Position numbers and translations under genes: made by a program
Assembly: GCA_041586155.1 (NCBI GenBank)
Contig: JBFHAT010000003.1
Span: 1 to 64,000, forward strand
Direction of reading: 5' to 3'
DNA: 64,000 nt
Source of the DNA: JBFGJH01 sp041586155
GTDB taxonomy: Bacteria; Actinomycetota; Acidimicrobiia; Spongiisociales; JAENVV01
Notes under the pieces: model-generated
Databases searched by the model: none
What the model was told of the DNA's origin: nothing
What the model saw: only the letters and a program-made list of their open reading frames with translations
Shown here: positions 34,606-43,578 of the stretch, piece by piece
Layout of the letters: each line of letters starts with the position of its first letter
Numbering within the stretch: position 1 is the stretch's first letter

Positions 34606-35781
34606 ATGTCGAATCGTCGCCCCGAAACCGATCTCGTGAGGGCCGGGCTGGAGCGGAGCCGCTATCTCGAAACGGCCGAGCCGCTCTACCTCACGTCGGG
34701 CTACGTGTACGAATCGGCTGCCGAAGCCGAAGCCGCCTTTGCCGGGGAGGTGGACCGGTACATCTACTCCCGATACGGAAACCCAACGGTGGCCATCTTC
34801 GAAGAGAGGCTGCGTTTGCTGGAGGGAGCCGAGGCCTGTCAGGCAACCGGGTCCGGAATGGGTGCCGTGTTCACAGCGATGGCGGCGACGCTGCGGACGG
34901 GGGATCGGGTCGTCGCCGCCCGGGATCTGTTCGGCTCGTGCTACATCGTCCTCGACGAGTTGCTCCCGCGCTGGGGAATCGAGACGGAGTTCGTGGACGG
35001 GTCGGACACAGATCAGTGGGCTGATGCGCTGTCACGGGAGGCCGCACTCGTGTTCTTCGAGACACCATCGAATCCGATGCAGCAGCTGGTGGACATCGAG
35101 ACCGTCGCCGAGCTCGCCCATGCCGCCGGCGCGCAGGTCATGGTCGACAACGTCTTTGCAACACCTCTCGGGCAGCAGCCTCTGGCGCTCGGGGCAGACA
35201 TCGTCGTCCATTCGGCCACCAAGCACGTCGATGGGCAGGGCAGGGCCCTGGGTGGCGCGATCTGCGCCAGCGAAGAGTTCATCCACGGCGATCTCCGCCC
35301 ATTCGTACGCCACACCGGTCCTGCCATGAGCCCCTTCAACGCTTGGCTACTCGCCAAGTCGCTGGAGACGATGCCCGTGCGGGTGGGAGCGATGGCGGCG
35401 GCTGCGTCGGCTCTTGCCGACTGGCTGTCCCAGCATGACCGAGTCGTCCGCGTGATCTATCCAGGTCACTTCACTCACCCCCAGCACGACTTGGCACGGC
35501 GGCAGATGTCGATGGGTGGGACGGTCGTGACGATCGAACTCGAGGGCGGCAAACCCGAGTCCTTTCGATTCCTCGATGCACTGGAGCTGATCGACATCTC
35601 CAACAACCTCGGTGATGCGAAATCCCTCGCCACCCACCCGGCTTCGACCACCCACCGCCGGCTCGGCGAGGCGGTGAGAGCAGCAATGGGCATCACTGAT
35701 GCGATCGTGCGGATCTCGGTTGGGCTCGAGCACCTCGCCGACCTACAGGAAGACGTCGACCGGGCTCTCCTTGCTTCATGA
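34606..35781 (+). CDS. metZ: O-succinylhomoserine sulfhydrylase / Cys-Met metabolism PLP enzyme
   Basis: 391 residues from ATG 34606. PLP-binding Lys lies in VHSATKHVDGQGRALGG. Other conserved parts are YSRYGNPTVAIFEERL, ATGSGMGAVFTAM and the C-terminal NNLGDAKSLATHPASTTH. KH-DGQGR matches the MetZ branch (O-succinylhomoserine plus sulfide to homocysteine) better than gamma-synthase, but PLP enzymes of this family are hard to separate by eye. Cytosolic, methionine synthesis. It sits between the glycosylase and sufD, a sulfur-metabolism neighbour of the suf genes. Confidence 0.85.
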   Translation: MSNRRPETDLVRAGLERSRYLETAEPLYLTSGYVYESAAEAEAAFAGEVDRYIYSRYGNPTVAIFEERLRLLEGAEACQATGSGMGAVFTAMAATLRTGDRVVAARDLFGSCYIVLDELLPRWGIETEFVDGSDTDQWADALSREAALVFFETPSNPMQQLVDIETVAELAHAAGAQVMVDNVFATPLGQQPLALGADIVVHSATKHVDGQGRALGGAICASEEFIHGDLRPFVRHTGPAMSPFNAWLLAKSLETMPVRVGAMAAAASALADWLSQHDRVVRVIYPGHFTHPQHDLARRQMSMGGTVVTIELEGGKPESFRFLDALELIDISNNLGDAKSLATHPASTTHRRLGEAVRAAMGITDAIVRISVGLEHLADLQEDVDRALLAS

Positions 35782-35815
35782 GCGGGTTCGCCCTACCCAG
35801 GCGGCCGCCGGTACC

Positions 35816-37096
35816 ATGACATCGACTGCGAGGAACGGCCCCGACGTGCTTTCACTGGAACAATCCACCTACGAACGCGTCCTGGACGCGACGCCCGCAG
35901 CAGCTCGTCCCGCCCGTTCAGATGCCATCGCTCGCTTCTCCGCTGCGACCATGCCGACCGGCAAGGAGGAAGCGTGGCGGTATGTCGAGCTGGACTTCGA
36001 CCTGGCCGAATTTGGCCTGCCCGAAGCACCCGGTACGCCCTCACCTTCACCGTTCTCGCTCGCAGCCGAGGACCGGGTGGCCTCGGTGAGCCTCGTCGAC
36101 GGATTCGTCACCGATGCCACCTCGGGCAACGGACTCACCATCACCTCACTGCAAGGAGCACCAGACCTCGTGGCCGGACCAAAGGGTGCGGCCGATGTGT
36201 TCGCAGCAGCTCAGGCGGCGCTCGCCCGCGACGGAGTACGCATCGAGGCTGCTCGTGGACACGGCGACGGGCGCCCCGTCGTCGTCGATGTCGCGGCGAC
36301 TCAGTCCGAGTCGCTGTCCCTGCCGCAGATCCACATCGAGGTCGCCACCGGCGCCGAGCTGGCCGTCGTCGTGGTGTTTCACTCGGCCGAGCATCGTATG
36401 GTGGTCTCGCCGAACATCGTCGCCAGCGTGGCCGATGGCGGTCACCTGCGGATGACGACCGTCCAAGCCTGGGGAAGCAAGACGCGTGCGATCGGGTTCC
36501 AGCGATACGGCCTCGGTCGGGATGCCACCTTGCGGCTCGGCGAAATCGGATTGGGTGGAGCGCTGGCGCGACTCGATCTGGGGATCGATCTCGACGGCGA
36601 TGGCTCGACGTCGGACACCACTGGCATCTACTTCGGGGATGGCTCTCAGGTTCTCGACTATCGCGTCGTCGTGAACCATCGGGGGCGGAACACCGCTTCG
36701 GACGTTCACCTCAGAGGGGCGGTCGAGGACGACGCAGAATCGATCTTCACCGGTTTGCTGAAGATCTGGCCGGCCGCCACCAACACGTCGACATTCGAGC
36801 AGAACCGCAACCTGGTCCTCTCCGATGGAGCCAAGGCCCATTCGGTACCCAACCTGGAGATCTTGTGCGACGACGTCGTGTGCGGGCATGGCTCCACCGT
36901 TGGACCCTTCGAATCTGAGCATCTCTACTACCTGGAGTCACGTGGTCTGGGTCGCGAGCGGGCCGAGCGCCTGCTCCTGCGTGGGTTTTTCGAAGAGGTG
37001 ATCGGCCGGCTCCCCGCGCCGCAGCTGGCCGACGCGGTCCGGGAAGCGGTCAACGCCAAGTTCGTTGCCGCCCAACGGGAAGGACGGATTGCATGA
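35816..37096 (+). CDS. sufD: Fe-S cluster assembly protein SufD
   Basis: 426 residues from ATG 35816. Features of SufD: MPTGKEEAWRYVELDFDL near the N-terminus, HRMVVSPNIVASV, NHRGRNTASDVHLRGAVED, the SVPNLEILCDDVVCGHGSTV segment and RGLGRERAERLLLRGFFEEV. SufD pairs with SufB on a SufC dimer, and helps iron entry and cluster assembly. The stop overlaps the Rieske gene as ATGA, so sufD, the Rieske gene and sufC form one translationally coupled unit. Confidence 0.93.
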   Translation: MTSTARNGPDVLSLEQSTYERVLDATPAAARPARSDAIARFSAATMPTGKEEAWRYVELDFDLAEFGLPEAPGTPSPSPFSLAAEDRVASVSLVDGFVTDATSGNGLTITSLQGAPDLVAGPKGAADVFAAAQAALARDGVRIEAARGHGDGRPVVVDVAATQSESLSLPQIHIEVATGAELAVVVVFHSAEHRMVVSPNIVASVADGGHLRMTTVQAWGSKTRAIGFQRYGLGRDATLRLGEIGLGGALARLDLGIDLDGDGSTSDTTGIYFGDGSQVLDYRVVVNHRGRNTASDVHLRGAVEDDAESIFTGLLKIWPAATNTSTFEQNRNLVLSDGAKAHSVPNLEILCDDVVCGHGSTVGPFESEHLYYLESRGLGRERAERLLLRGFFEEVIGRLPAPQLADAVREAVNAKFVAAQREGRIA

Positions 37097-37410
37097 CGTG
37101 GGTGCGGATCGGTGCGCTCGAGTCGCTCCCTTCAGGTAGGGGCGTACGCGTCGAGACGGGGGATCACCGCATCGCCCTCTTCCGGATCGACGACTCGGTG
37201 TATGCGATCGGCGACCGATGTTCTCACGCCGAAGCGTCGCTGGCGGAAGGCGAGGTCTTCGACACCGATGTGGAGTGCCCGCGTCACGGCTCAGAGTTCA
37301 GCCTCGTGACGGGCGAGCCGGGTTCGTTGCCCGCCACCCGGCCCGTGCCCACCTACGAAGTCCGGGTGGTCGACGGCGAAGTCGAGTTGTACATCGGGGA
37401 TCGGCCATGA
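37093..37410 (+). CDS. Rieske-type [2Fe-2S] ferredoxin
   Basis: 105 residues. The cluster ligands are Cys43, His45, Cys62 and His65 (DRCSHAEASL and ECPRHGSEF). Length and layout fit the small NirD-like or dioxygenase-ferredoxin type. It is sandwiched between sufD and sufC with ATGA overlaps on both sides, an arrangement also found in other actinobacterial suf operons as far as I recall. It may be a cluster target or an electron donor for the assembly system; its partner is not known. Confidence 0.92.
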   Translation: MTWVRIGALESLPSGRGVRVETGDHRIALFRIDDSVYAIGDRCSHAEASLAEGEVFDTDVECPRHGSEFSLVTGEPGSLPATRPVPTYEVRVVDGEVELYIGDRP

Positions 37411-38201
37411 GCATGGCGTTGCGCGTGGCGGATCTCACCGCGTCGGTCGGCGATGTCGAAATTCTGAGAGGCGTCGACCTCGAGGTTCCATTCGGCGAGA
37501 TCCACGCCATCATGGGTCCCAACGGGTCAGGAAAATCCACGCTGAGCCACGTGCTCACCGGCCGAGAAGGCTACGAGGTGACCGGGACGGCGGAGCTGGC
37601 AGGCAATCCTCTGCTCGACAAGCCCGTAAGCGAACGGGCGCAGCTGGGGTTGCTGCAGGCGTTCCAATACCCGGTGGAGGTTCCCGGCGTGGCCCTCGGA
37701 CGGTTGGTACGCGAGGCTGCCGAAGAGCGAGGGCTGGCGGACGTCGACGAGCGGATCGAGGCAGCCGCAAAACGGTTTTCGATGCAGGAGTTCCTCGACC
37801 GTGCGGTCAACGACGATCTCTCGGGCGGCGAGAAGAAACGGTCCGAGATCTTTCAGCTGGCGGTCTTGGCACCCAAGGTCGCCGTGCTCGACGAGATCGA
37901 CTCCGGCCTCGACATCGACGCCGTCCGTCAGGTCGCCGAGGCCGTAGAGGCGATGCGCAGTCCCGAAGTGGGCGTGATCATCGTCACTCACTACAACCGG
38001 ATCCTTCGCTACCTCCAGCCCGACAAGATCCACATCATGCTGGACGGAAAGATCGTCGAATCCGGAGGCCCGGAGCTCGCCGATGAACTCGAGGCGGGCG
38101 GATACGAAGCCGTGCGGGCGAGGCTGGGTCTCGAGGCCCCTACGCCACCGGTGCGCCCCAAAGCGGCCAGCGAGTACTTCACCGACACTCCATTCGATTG
38201 A
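37407..38201 (+). CDS. sufC: Fe-S cluster assembly ATPase SufC (copy 1)
   Basis: 264 residues from ATG 37407, overlapping the Rieske stop as ATGA; the open frame upstream belongs to the neighbour. Walker A GPNGSGKST, signature LSGGEKKR and Walker B VAVLDEIDSGLD are all intact. A 25-residue tail (APTPPVRPKAASEYF) follows the normal end of the protein. SufC powers SufB-SufD. A second sufC lies at 49643-50392 in a separate suf operon. Confidence 0.94.
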   Translation: MSMALRVADLTASVGDVEILRGVDLEVPFGEIHAIMGPNGSGKSTLSHVLTGREGYEVTGTAELAGNPLLDKPVSERAQLGLLQAFQYPVEVPGVALGRLVREAAEERGLADVDERIEAAAKRFSMQEFLDRAVNDDLSGGEKKRSEIFQLAVLAPKVAVLDEIDSGLDIDAVRQVAEAVEAMRSPEVGVIIVTHYNRILRYLQPDKIHIMLDGKIVESGGPELADELEAGGYEAVRARLGLEAPTPPVRPKAASEYFTDTPFD

Positions 38202-38929
38202 TGGATCTGTCGGTCCAAGTCTGGGGGGACGGCGACCGAAGGGCTCTCCTCCTCCACGGCATCTCCTCCAATGCCGCCGGATGGTTCCGGGTGGGCGCAA
38301 CCATGGCCTCTTGGGGATACCGAGTCGTAGCCCCCGATCTTCGCGGCCACGGCAAGAGCCCCGCTGCCGACTCGTATCGCCTGGAAGATCACGCCGATGA
38401 CGTTGCCGCCCTGGGAACTGAATGGGAGGTCGTCCTGGGTCATTCGATGGGGGCCGCAGTAGCGTTGCTGCTGGCCCATGACTCGTTTTGCCGCAGCCTG
38501 ATCCTCGAAGATCCGGCGTTGGTGGTGGTCGACTCCGACATGACACGCGACTGGATGCTCGCGCCCTACCGCAATGAGATCTCTGCCCACGCCGTTGCAG
38601 CCGACAATCCCACATGGCACCCGGAAGATGCCCGTATCAAGGCCGAGGCGCTGCTTCAATCGAGCCCCGAGATGGTAGAACGGACCCTCGTCGACAACCC
38701 GAGTTGGAACGTGATGAAGGAGGTGCTCGCGGTGGAGGTGCCCACGTTGCTGCTGGTCGCTGATCTCGCCAGTGGAGGGCTCGTTCCCGTGGAGCTCGGC
38801 GAGTCGATCGCCGCCCACAATCCCGCCGTCGTGTATCGCCACATTCCCGGTGCGAGTCACTCGATGCATCGCGACCAGTTCGACCGCACGATGAGAGAGA
38901 TCGGCTCTTGGCTCGGCCATGGCGCATGA
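38201..38929 (+). CDS. Alpha/beta hydrolase
   Basis: 242 residues from ATG 38201, which shares one base with the sufC stop (TGATG). Features: oxyanion segment LLLHGISSNAAGW, nucleophile elbow VLGHSMGAA with Ser, acid near PTLLLVADL, catalytic His in PGASHSMHRDQFD. No substrate can be inferred. It resembles the hydrolase at 41296-42093 (HG-SSNAA-W), so the two may be distant paralogues. Its 3' end overlaps the peptidase gene by 11 nt, extending the sufD operon. Confidence 0.85.
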   Translation: MDLSVQVWGDGDRRALLLHGISSNAAGWFRVGATMASWGYRVVAPDLRGHGKSPAADSYRLEDHADDVAALGTEWEVVLGHSMGAAVALLLAHDSFCRSLILEDPALVVVDSDMTRDWMLAPYRNEISAHAVAADNPTWHPEDARIKAEALLQSSPEMVERTLVDNPSWNVMKEVLAVEVPTLLLVADLASGGLVPVELGESIAAHNPAVVYRHIPGASHSMHRDQFDRTMREIGSWLGHGA

Positions 38930-40025
38930 TCGAGCCGAAGCCTGGCTGCGGCAGCTGACTGCGCTGCCCACTGCCCCGGGCCACGAAGGAGAGGTGATCC
39001 GGTGGGTCCGGTCGTGGGCGAAGCGCCGACCCGATCTCGAACTGTCCGCCGACCGGGCGGGCAACCTCTTCATCACACAACGCCTGCCGCTTCGGGCGAG
39101 GCCGCTGTGGATCACCGCGCATCTCGATCACCCGGCTTTTGTCGTGACGGACGTCGGCGGCAGCTCCGTCGAATGGGAGTTTCGGGGTGGGGTGCGGCCC
39201 GCCTACTTCGACGACGCGTTGATCGAGTTCCATCGAGGGGCGAAGCCTCAGGGAAAGGCCCGAATCGTCGAGCGCAGCTCCGACGCCCGTACCGGCGTCG
39301 CTCGGCTGGTGAGAGGCTCAGCTACACCGTCGACCGGAGACATCGGCCGATGGTGGTTTCGGGAGGATGCCCTTGGTGTGAGACGCGGACGCCTGCGCGC
39401 GCATGCCTGCGACGACCTCGCAGGCGTGGCAGCGGCGTTGTCGGTGCTCGACGAGCTGCGATCCGGCGCCGAGCATGGGCACATCGGGGTTCTTCTGACG
39501 AGGGCCGAGGAGGTCGGCTTCGTCGGGGCGATTGCAGCAGCGAAGGGCAGCCGGCTGTCTCCGTCGTCGCGGCTGATCTGTCTGGAGATGTCCCGCAGCT
39601 TTTCCGACGCTCCCATCGGCGGAGGTCCGGTCGTCCGGGTCGGCGACGCCTCCAGCGTCTTCAGCCCGCAGCTCACCAACGCGCTGACCACCGCAGCCGG
39701 TGCGTGGTCGAGCGACCACGGACGCCCCCACCAGCGCAAGCTCATGGCAGGCGGTTCGTGCGAGGCAACTGCGTTCGCTGCCTACGGATTCGAGGCTGCG
39801 TGCCTATGCCTCCCTCTCGGCAACTACCACAACATGGGCCGGCTCGACGAGGTGGAGAAGGGCCGCACACCGGCCAGGGTGGGCCCCGAGGAGATCGCAC
39901 TCCGAGACTGGCATGGTTTGGTCGATTTCCTCGTCGACCGAGTTGGAGCGTTGGAGCACGTGCAACCGGGTCTGCGGGAGCGGCTCGATGAGCTGTTCGA
40001 AGCGGGTCGGCCGATCCTCGACTAG
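38919..40025 (+). CDS. M42/M20-type zinc aminopeptidase
   Basis: 368 residues. Metal and catalytic residues are recognisable: ITAHLDHPAF (His, Asp), HACDDLAG (bridging Asp), RAEEVGF (catalytic and ligand Glu), LEMSRS (Glu) and the C-terminal LPLGNYHNMG (His). Residues ~70-165 form an inserted beta domain as in M42 enzymes. Expected to be a cytosolic two-metal peptidase that may assemble into large oligomers. Its stop codon lies in the first unit of the 39-bp tandem repeat. Confidence 0.82.
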   Translation: MAHDRAEAWLRQLTALPTAPGHEGEVIRWVRSWAKRRPDLELSADRAGNLFITQRLPLRARPLWITAHLDHPAFVVTDVGGSSVEWEFRGGVRPAYFDDALIEFHRGAKPQGKARIVERSSDARTGVARLVRGSATPSTGDIGRWWFREDALGVRRGRLRAHACDDLAGVAAALSVLDELRSGAEHGHIGVLLTRAEEVGFVGAIAAAKGSRLSPSSRLICLEMSRSFSDAPIGGGPVVRVGDASSVFSPQLTNALTTAAGAWSSDHGRPHQRKLMAGGSCEATAFAAYGFEAACLCLPLGNYHNMGRLDEVEKGRTPARVGPEEIALRDWHGLVDFLVDRVGALEHVQPGLRERLDELFEAGRPILD

Positions 40026-40222
40026 CGATGCCAGTTCGTCGATTTCTCTCGAAGCGCTGATTCCGCCCGATTCTCCGATTAGCGATGCCAGGTCGTCGAA
40101 TCGGCCCGATTCTCCGACTAGCGATGCCAGGTCGTCGAATCCGCCCGATTCTCCGACTAGCGATGCCAGGTCGTCGAATCCGCCCGATTCTCCGACTAGC
40201 GATGCCAGGTCGTCGAATCGGG
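40023..40222. repeat. 39-bp tandem repeat spanning the stops of two convergent genes
   Basis: Copies: a diverged 57-bp unit (40023-40079, with 18 extra bp), then 39-bp units at 40080-40118, 40119-40157 and 40158-40196, and a partial unit from 40197. Each begins TAGCGATGCCAG and ends CGATTCTCCGAC. The CTAG at each junction gives a TAG stop on both strands. The rightward peptidase gene stops in the first unit (40023-40025) and the leftward S51-like gene stops at the last junction (40196-40198). There are no unique spacers, so it is not CRISPR. Confidence 0.9.
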
Positions 40223-41305
40223 GCCGTCGTTCACTTCGACGCCCCGCTTCGCCAGCTCGTCTCGGATGAAATCGGCCGTGGCCCAATCGCCCGCACCTCG
40301 AGCCCTGGAGCGCAGGGTGATCAGCAGGTCCACGAACGGCGCCACCACCTCGTCGGGGTCACCCAAGCCGGCCTCCGCAGCCGCTGCGAGCTGGACCACC
40401 ATGGGGGCGGCCTCCTTGCCGTCGAGCAGATGGTCCATCAAGATGGCCGCAGCGGCGTTGACGTCGCCCTCCTCCAACGCCTCGTCGAAGCCCTGCGAGT
40501 GCACCGGCGGGGCAACAGGCGGCGGCGAAGCCGATCCGGCGATCTCGCTCAGGTCGAACGCGTTACCTGCCTCGTGGCGCCGTGATCCCGTGTCGGTGAC
40601 GATGGTGACGGCTCCCTTGCCCATCACGGAGCCGGTGCCAGCAATCGGGTCGAGCACGACCGCAGTGTGCTCGTCGATCCCGAGAACCGGTACGTCCAGC
40701 TCTGCCAGCAGCGCGTCGAAGCGACGTTGACCCAAATAGCAGTAGCGAGTGTCGTGCGTCCCTCCTTCTGCGTTGTCGAAGTGCGGCACGACGGCAGCCC
40801 GAAGACCAATGAGCCCGAGGAGGTCGAGCCCTTCCAGCCAGTAGGGTCGAATCCCCACCTTGTAGATCTCATAGACGGGGATGGCGTGGCTGCCCGATGT
40901 CACCGCCGCCGCCGAGGCAAACACAACCGCCCCGCCACCTGAGATCGTGGCACCGAGTGCGTTGCGCAGTCCCACCGCCCTCCAATGTCCGAGCGCGTAG
41001 CTTGGGCTGCCCGGGCCGGCGAACACGTAGTCGGCGTGGCGAACCGCCTCCAGCATCGCTTCGCCGTCGAATCGCGATTCGCCGGGCGTGCCACGAAAGC
41101 GGGGAGCCTGGATCGGGGTGTGCAGGCTCACATCGAAGAACTCGACGATTTTGTTGGTCAGTTCGTCGGCGTTCTCTTGAAACCCGAATGGGGTGTCGAG
41201 GAACACGGCCGAAGGCGCCGGACCCACTCTGGCCAGGAGCTCACGATGGAGCCGCACCATGGTGGGTGCCATCTCGCCAGAGCCGATCAACGCGATCACG
41301 CCCAT
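40196..41305 (-). CDS. S51 / type 1 amidotransferase-like protein with a CysS-like C-terminal tail
   Basis: 369 residues from ATG 41305, with a 10-nt overlap with the upstream hydrolase gene; a TTG at 41314 is an alternative. Residues 1-230 follow cyanophycinase/peptidase S51 folds: VIALIGSGEMAP, VFAGPGSPSYALGHW, SGGGAVVFASAAAVTSG, VPVLGIDEHTAVVLD. The usual G-S-A-G-A nucleophile is replaced by ASAAAVTSG, so peptidase activity is doubtful. The last ~70 residues (LRSRARGAGDWATADFIRDE, then KRGVEVNDGPDSTTW) match the C-terminal helical tail of cysteinyl-tRNA synthetases. No catalytic synthetase domain is present. Function unknown. Confidence 0.75.
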   Translation of the reverse strand: MGVIALIGSGEMAPTMVRLHRELLARVGPAPSAVFLDTPFGFQENADELTNKIVEFFDVSLHTPIQAPRFRGTPGESRFDGEAMLEAVRHADYVFAGPGSPSYALGHWRAVGLRNALGATISGGGAVVFASAAAVTSGSHAIPVYEIYKVGIRPYWLEGLDLLGLIGLRAAVVPHFDNAEGGTHDTRYCYLGQRRFDALLAELDVPVLGIDEHTAVVLDPIAGTGSVMGKGAVTIVTDTGSRRHEAGNAFDLSEIAGSASPPPVAPPVHSQGFDEALEEGDVNAAAAILMDHLLDGKEAAPMVVQLAAAAEAGLGDPDEVVAPFVDLLITLRSRARGAGDWATADFIRDELAKRGVEVNDGPDSTTWHR

Positions 41306-42093
41306 CCGGCCCAATCCAACATCAGATCGGCGATGCGCTTGGGTTGCTGAGCGTGGAGGTCGTGGTCACCTTCGACGACGATCACCTCGGTCGGCCAGTC
41401 GATCCCGTCAGGCTCGGTGGCCGCGACGAGAAGCATGGGCACCGTGGCGTGCTCGGCGGCGTGCCTCGGATCGTGATGGTAGAGCGACTCCAAGATCCGC
41501 ATGTGCTTGTCGAACGGGAGATTGGGGGTGACGGTGCCGTCTTCCAGCACTCGGAAGTTGGCCAAAGCGCCTTCGATTCCGGAGTCCGGCCAGTCGGGTC
41601 GCATCTGGCGCAGACGGGTGCGCAGCTGCTCAGCAGTGACGCCGGAGAAGCGGGGGGGTGCCAGCTCGGCGGCGGCGCGATCCCAAGTGGGATACCGGTC
41701 GGCCAGTCGGATCGCTCCTCCGTCGATTCCCACCGCTCCCCGGCACCGCTCGGGATGGCGCAGAGCGAACTCGAAGACCACATTCCCGCCCCATGACTGA
41801 CCGACTACGAGCGGCTTTCCCAGGCCGGTGGCAATCACAACGGCGAGGAGGTCGGCGGTGTAGGTATCGAAGTCGTAGCCGTTCTCTGTCACCTCAGAGC
41901 GGCCGTGCGATCTCTGATCCACGGCAATGACCCGTGCTCCGGCCGCCGACAACGACTCGCCGACGCCGGTCCACGTCGCAGCGTTGGAGGACAGGCCGTG
42001 AACCAGCAGCGCCTGCCGGGTCGGATCGCCGCCCTCCCACTCGAGCACGGAGAGAAGCGAATCGGTGCTGCTGCGAACACTACGGCGATGCAT
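41296..42093 (-). CDS. Alpha/beta hydrolase
   Basis: 265 residues from ATG 42093; the frame extends to 42153 without support. Features: LLVHGLSSNAATWTG, DQRSHGRSE, nucleophile elbow VVGQSWGGNV, acid strand MLLVAATEPDG, catalytic His in EGDHDLHAQQP. TAGGGT (42101-42106) lies 7 nt before the ATG on this strand, so the transcript is probably leaderless. Divergent from fumC across ~75 bp. Substrate unknown; esterase or haloalkane-dehalogenase-like folds are equally possible. Confidence 0.85.
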   Translation of the reverse strand: MHRRSVRSSTDSLLSVLEWEGGDPTRQALLVHGLSSNAATWTGVGESLSAAGARVIAVDQRSHGRSEVTENGYDFDTYTADLLAVVIATGLGKPLVVGQSWGGNVVFEFALRHPERCRGAVGIDGGAIRLADRYPTWDRAAAELAPPRFSGVTAEQLRTRLRQMRPDWPDSGIEGALANFRVLEDGTVTPNLPFDKHMRILESLYHHDPRHAAEHATVPMLLVAATEPDGIDWPTEVIVVEGDHDLHAQQPKRIADLMLDWAGWA

Positions 42094-42167
42094 GATGTCG
42101 ACCCTATCTTCGCGTCTAGCCGCCTCGGGACGCGGCCTAGGCTTTGCTACCACAGTCGAGGAGCTAC

Positions 42168-43559
42168 ATGGATTTCCGGACGGAGAAGGACTCGATGGGC
42201 GAGGTGAAGGTCCCTGCCGGTGCCTACTACGGAGCGTCGACGCAGCGGGCGGTCGAGAATTTCCCCATCTCGCAGCTCAGGTTCGGCAGACGCTTCATCT
42301 GGGCGCTCGGGTTGATCAAAGGTTCAGCTGCAGCCGTCAACGGCCGGCAGGGCAACATCGAAGCCGACAAGGCGGAAGCAATCGCTGCGGCGGCCACCGA
42401 GGTGATGTCGGGCGAGCTGGACGAGCATTTCGTGCTGGACATCTTCCAGACCGGTTCGGGTACGTCGTCGAACACGAACGCCAACGAGGTCATCGCCAAC
42501 CGTGCCGCGGAGCTGTTGGGTGGTGCGATTGGGGACCGGCTCGTCCACCCGAACGACGACGTGAACTACGGACAGTCGTCCAACGACGTGATTCCCACGG
42601 CGATCCACGTTTCTGCGTATGCAGCGATCGCAGAGGGGCTTATGCCCGCCCTGGAGCGCTTGGCGAATGCGCTCGACCACAAGGCCGACGAGTTCGCCGA
42701 CGTGGTGAAGTCCGGTCGCACCCATTTGATGGATGCGACGCCCGTCACGCTCGGGCAAGAGTTCTCAGGATATGCGACCCAAGTGCGCAACGGTCACCGC
42801 CGAGTGAGCGAAGCAGCGGCAGAGCTGAGGGAGCTGGCACTGGGCGGGACCGCCGTCGGGACGGGACTGAACGCACCCCCCGGATTCGCGGAGCAGACGA
42901 TTGCCGAGATGTCGGCACGGTCGGGGTTTGGATTCGTCGAGGCGCCGAATCACTTCGAGGCGCAGGCAGCCAAAGACGCGGCGGTGTCGGTGTCCGGAGC
43001 ATTGCGCACCGTAGCTGTGTCGCTGTTCAAGATCGTCAACGACCTCCGGTGGTTGTCGTCGGGACCACGCACCGGGATCGCCGAGATCTCGCTGCCCTCG
43101 CTGCAGCCGGGCTCTTCGATCATGCCCGGCAAGGTCAACCCGGTCATGCCCGAGATGGTGATGCAGGTCGTGGCCCAAGTGATCGGCAACGATTCGACCA
43201 TTGCCTGGGCGGGAGCCAACGGCAACTTCGAGCTCAATGTCATGATGCCGGTGCTGGCACACAACCTGCTGGAGTCCATCGAGCTCCTCACCTCCGCCAG
43301 CGAGACACTCGTTGAACGCTGTATCGATGGCATCACCGCCAACGAGGACCGGGCTCGCGAGCTGGTCGAGCGCAACATAATCGTGGTCACGGCTCTGAAC
43401 CCTCACATCGGTTACGACAAGGGCGCAGAGATCGCCAAAGAGGCGTTTGCCACCGGACGCTCGGTGCGCGCCGTCGCGCTGGAAAAAGGGGTCATGAGCG
43501 CCGAAGAGCTCGACGCCGCGCTCGATCTCAAGAAGATGACCGAGGGTGGGGTGGTCTGA
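42168..43559 (+). CDS. fumC: Fumarate hydratase, class II
   Basis: 463 residues from ATG 42168 with GAGGAG Shine-Dalgarno at 42158-42163; the frame begins at 42144 but that start lacks support. Signatures: TGSGTSSNTNANEV, HPNDDVNYGQSSND, SGRTHLMDATPVTLGQE and the catalytic loop GSSIMPGKVNPVMPEM. Cofactor-free homotetramer that hydrates fumarate to malate in the TCA cycle. A TAGGCT hexamer (42139-42144) upstream may be its -10 box, giving a short leader. Confidence 0.95.
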   Translation: MDFRTEKDSMGEVKVPAGAYYGASTQRAVENFPISQLRFGRRFIWALGLIKGSAAAVNGRQGNIEADKAEAIAAAATEVMSGELDEHFVLDIFQTGSGTSSNTNANEVIANRAAELLGGAIGDRLVHPNDDVNYGQSSNDVIPTAIHVSAYAAIAEGLMPALERLANALDHKADEFADVVKSGRTHLMDATPVTLGQEFSGYATQVRNGHRRVSEAAAELRELALGGTAVGTGLNAPPGFAEQTIAEMSARSGFGFVEAPNHFEAQAAKDAAVSVSGALRTVAVSLFKIVNDLRWLSSGPRTGIAEISLPSLQPGSSIMPGKVNPVMPEMVMQVVAQVIGNDSTIAWAGANGNFELNVMMPVLAHNLLESIELLTSASETLVERCIDGITANEDRARELVERNIIVVTALNPHIGYDKGAEIAKEAFATGRSVRAVALEKGVMSAEELDAALDLKKMTEGGVV

Positions 43560-43578
43560 GTCCTCGCAGAGGAAAGGG

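Noticed and set aside
40023..40222. Possible CRISPR array
   Set aside because: Units are contiguous with no unique spacers, and no cas genes are nearby.
39804..40286. Minus-strand frame with a 13-residue repeat (FDDLASLVGESGG)
   Set aside because: The periodicity comes from the 39-bp DNA repeat being a multiple of three; the frame overlaps two real genes antisense or out of frame.
38201..42093. The two alpha/beta hydrolases as a recent duplication
   Set aside because: Only the oxyanion region (HG-SSNAA-W) is alike; the rest is diverged as in any two family members.
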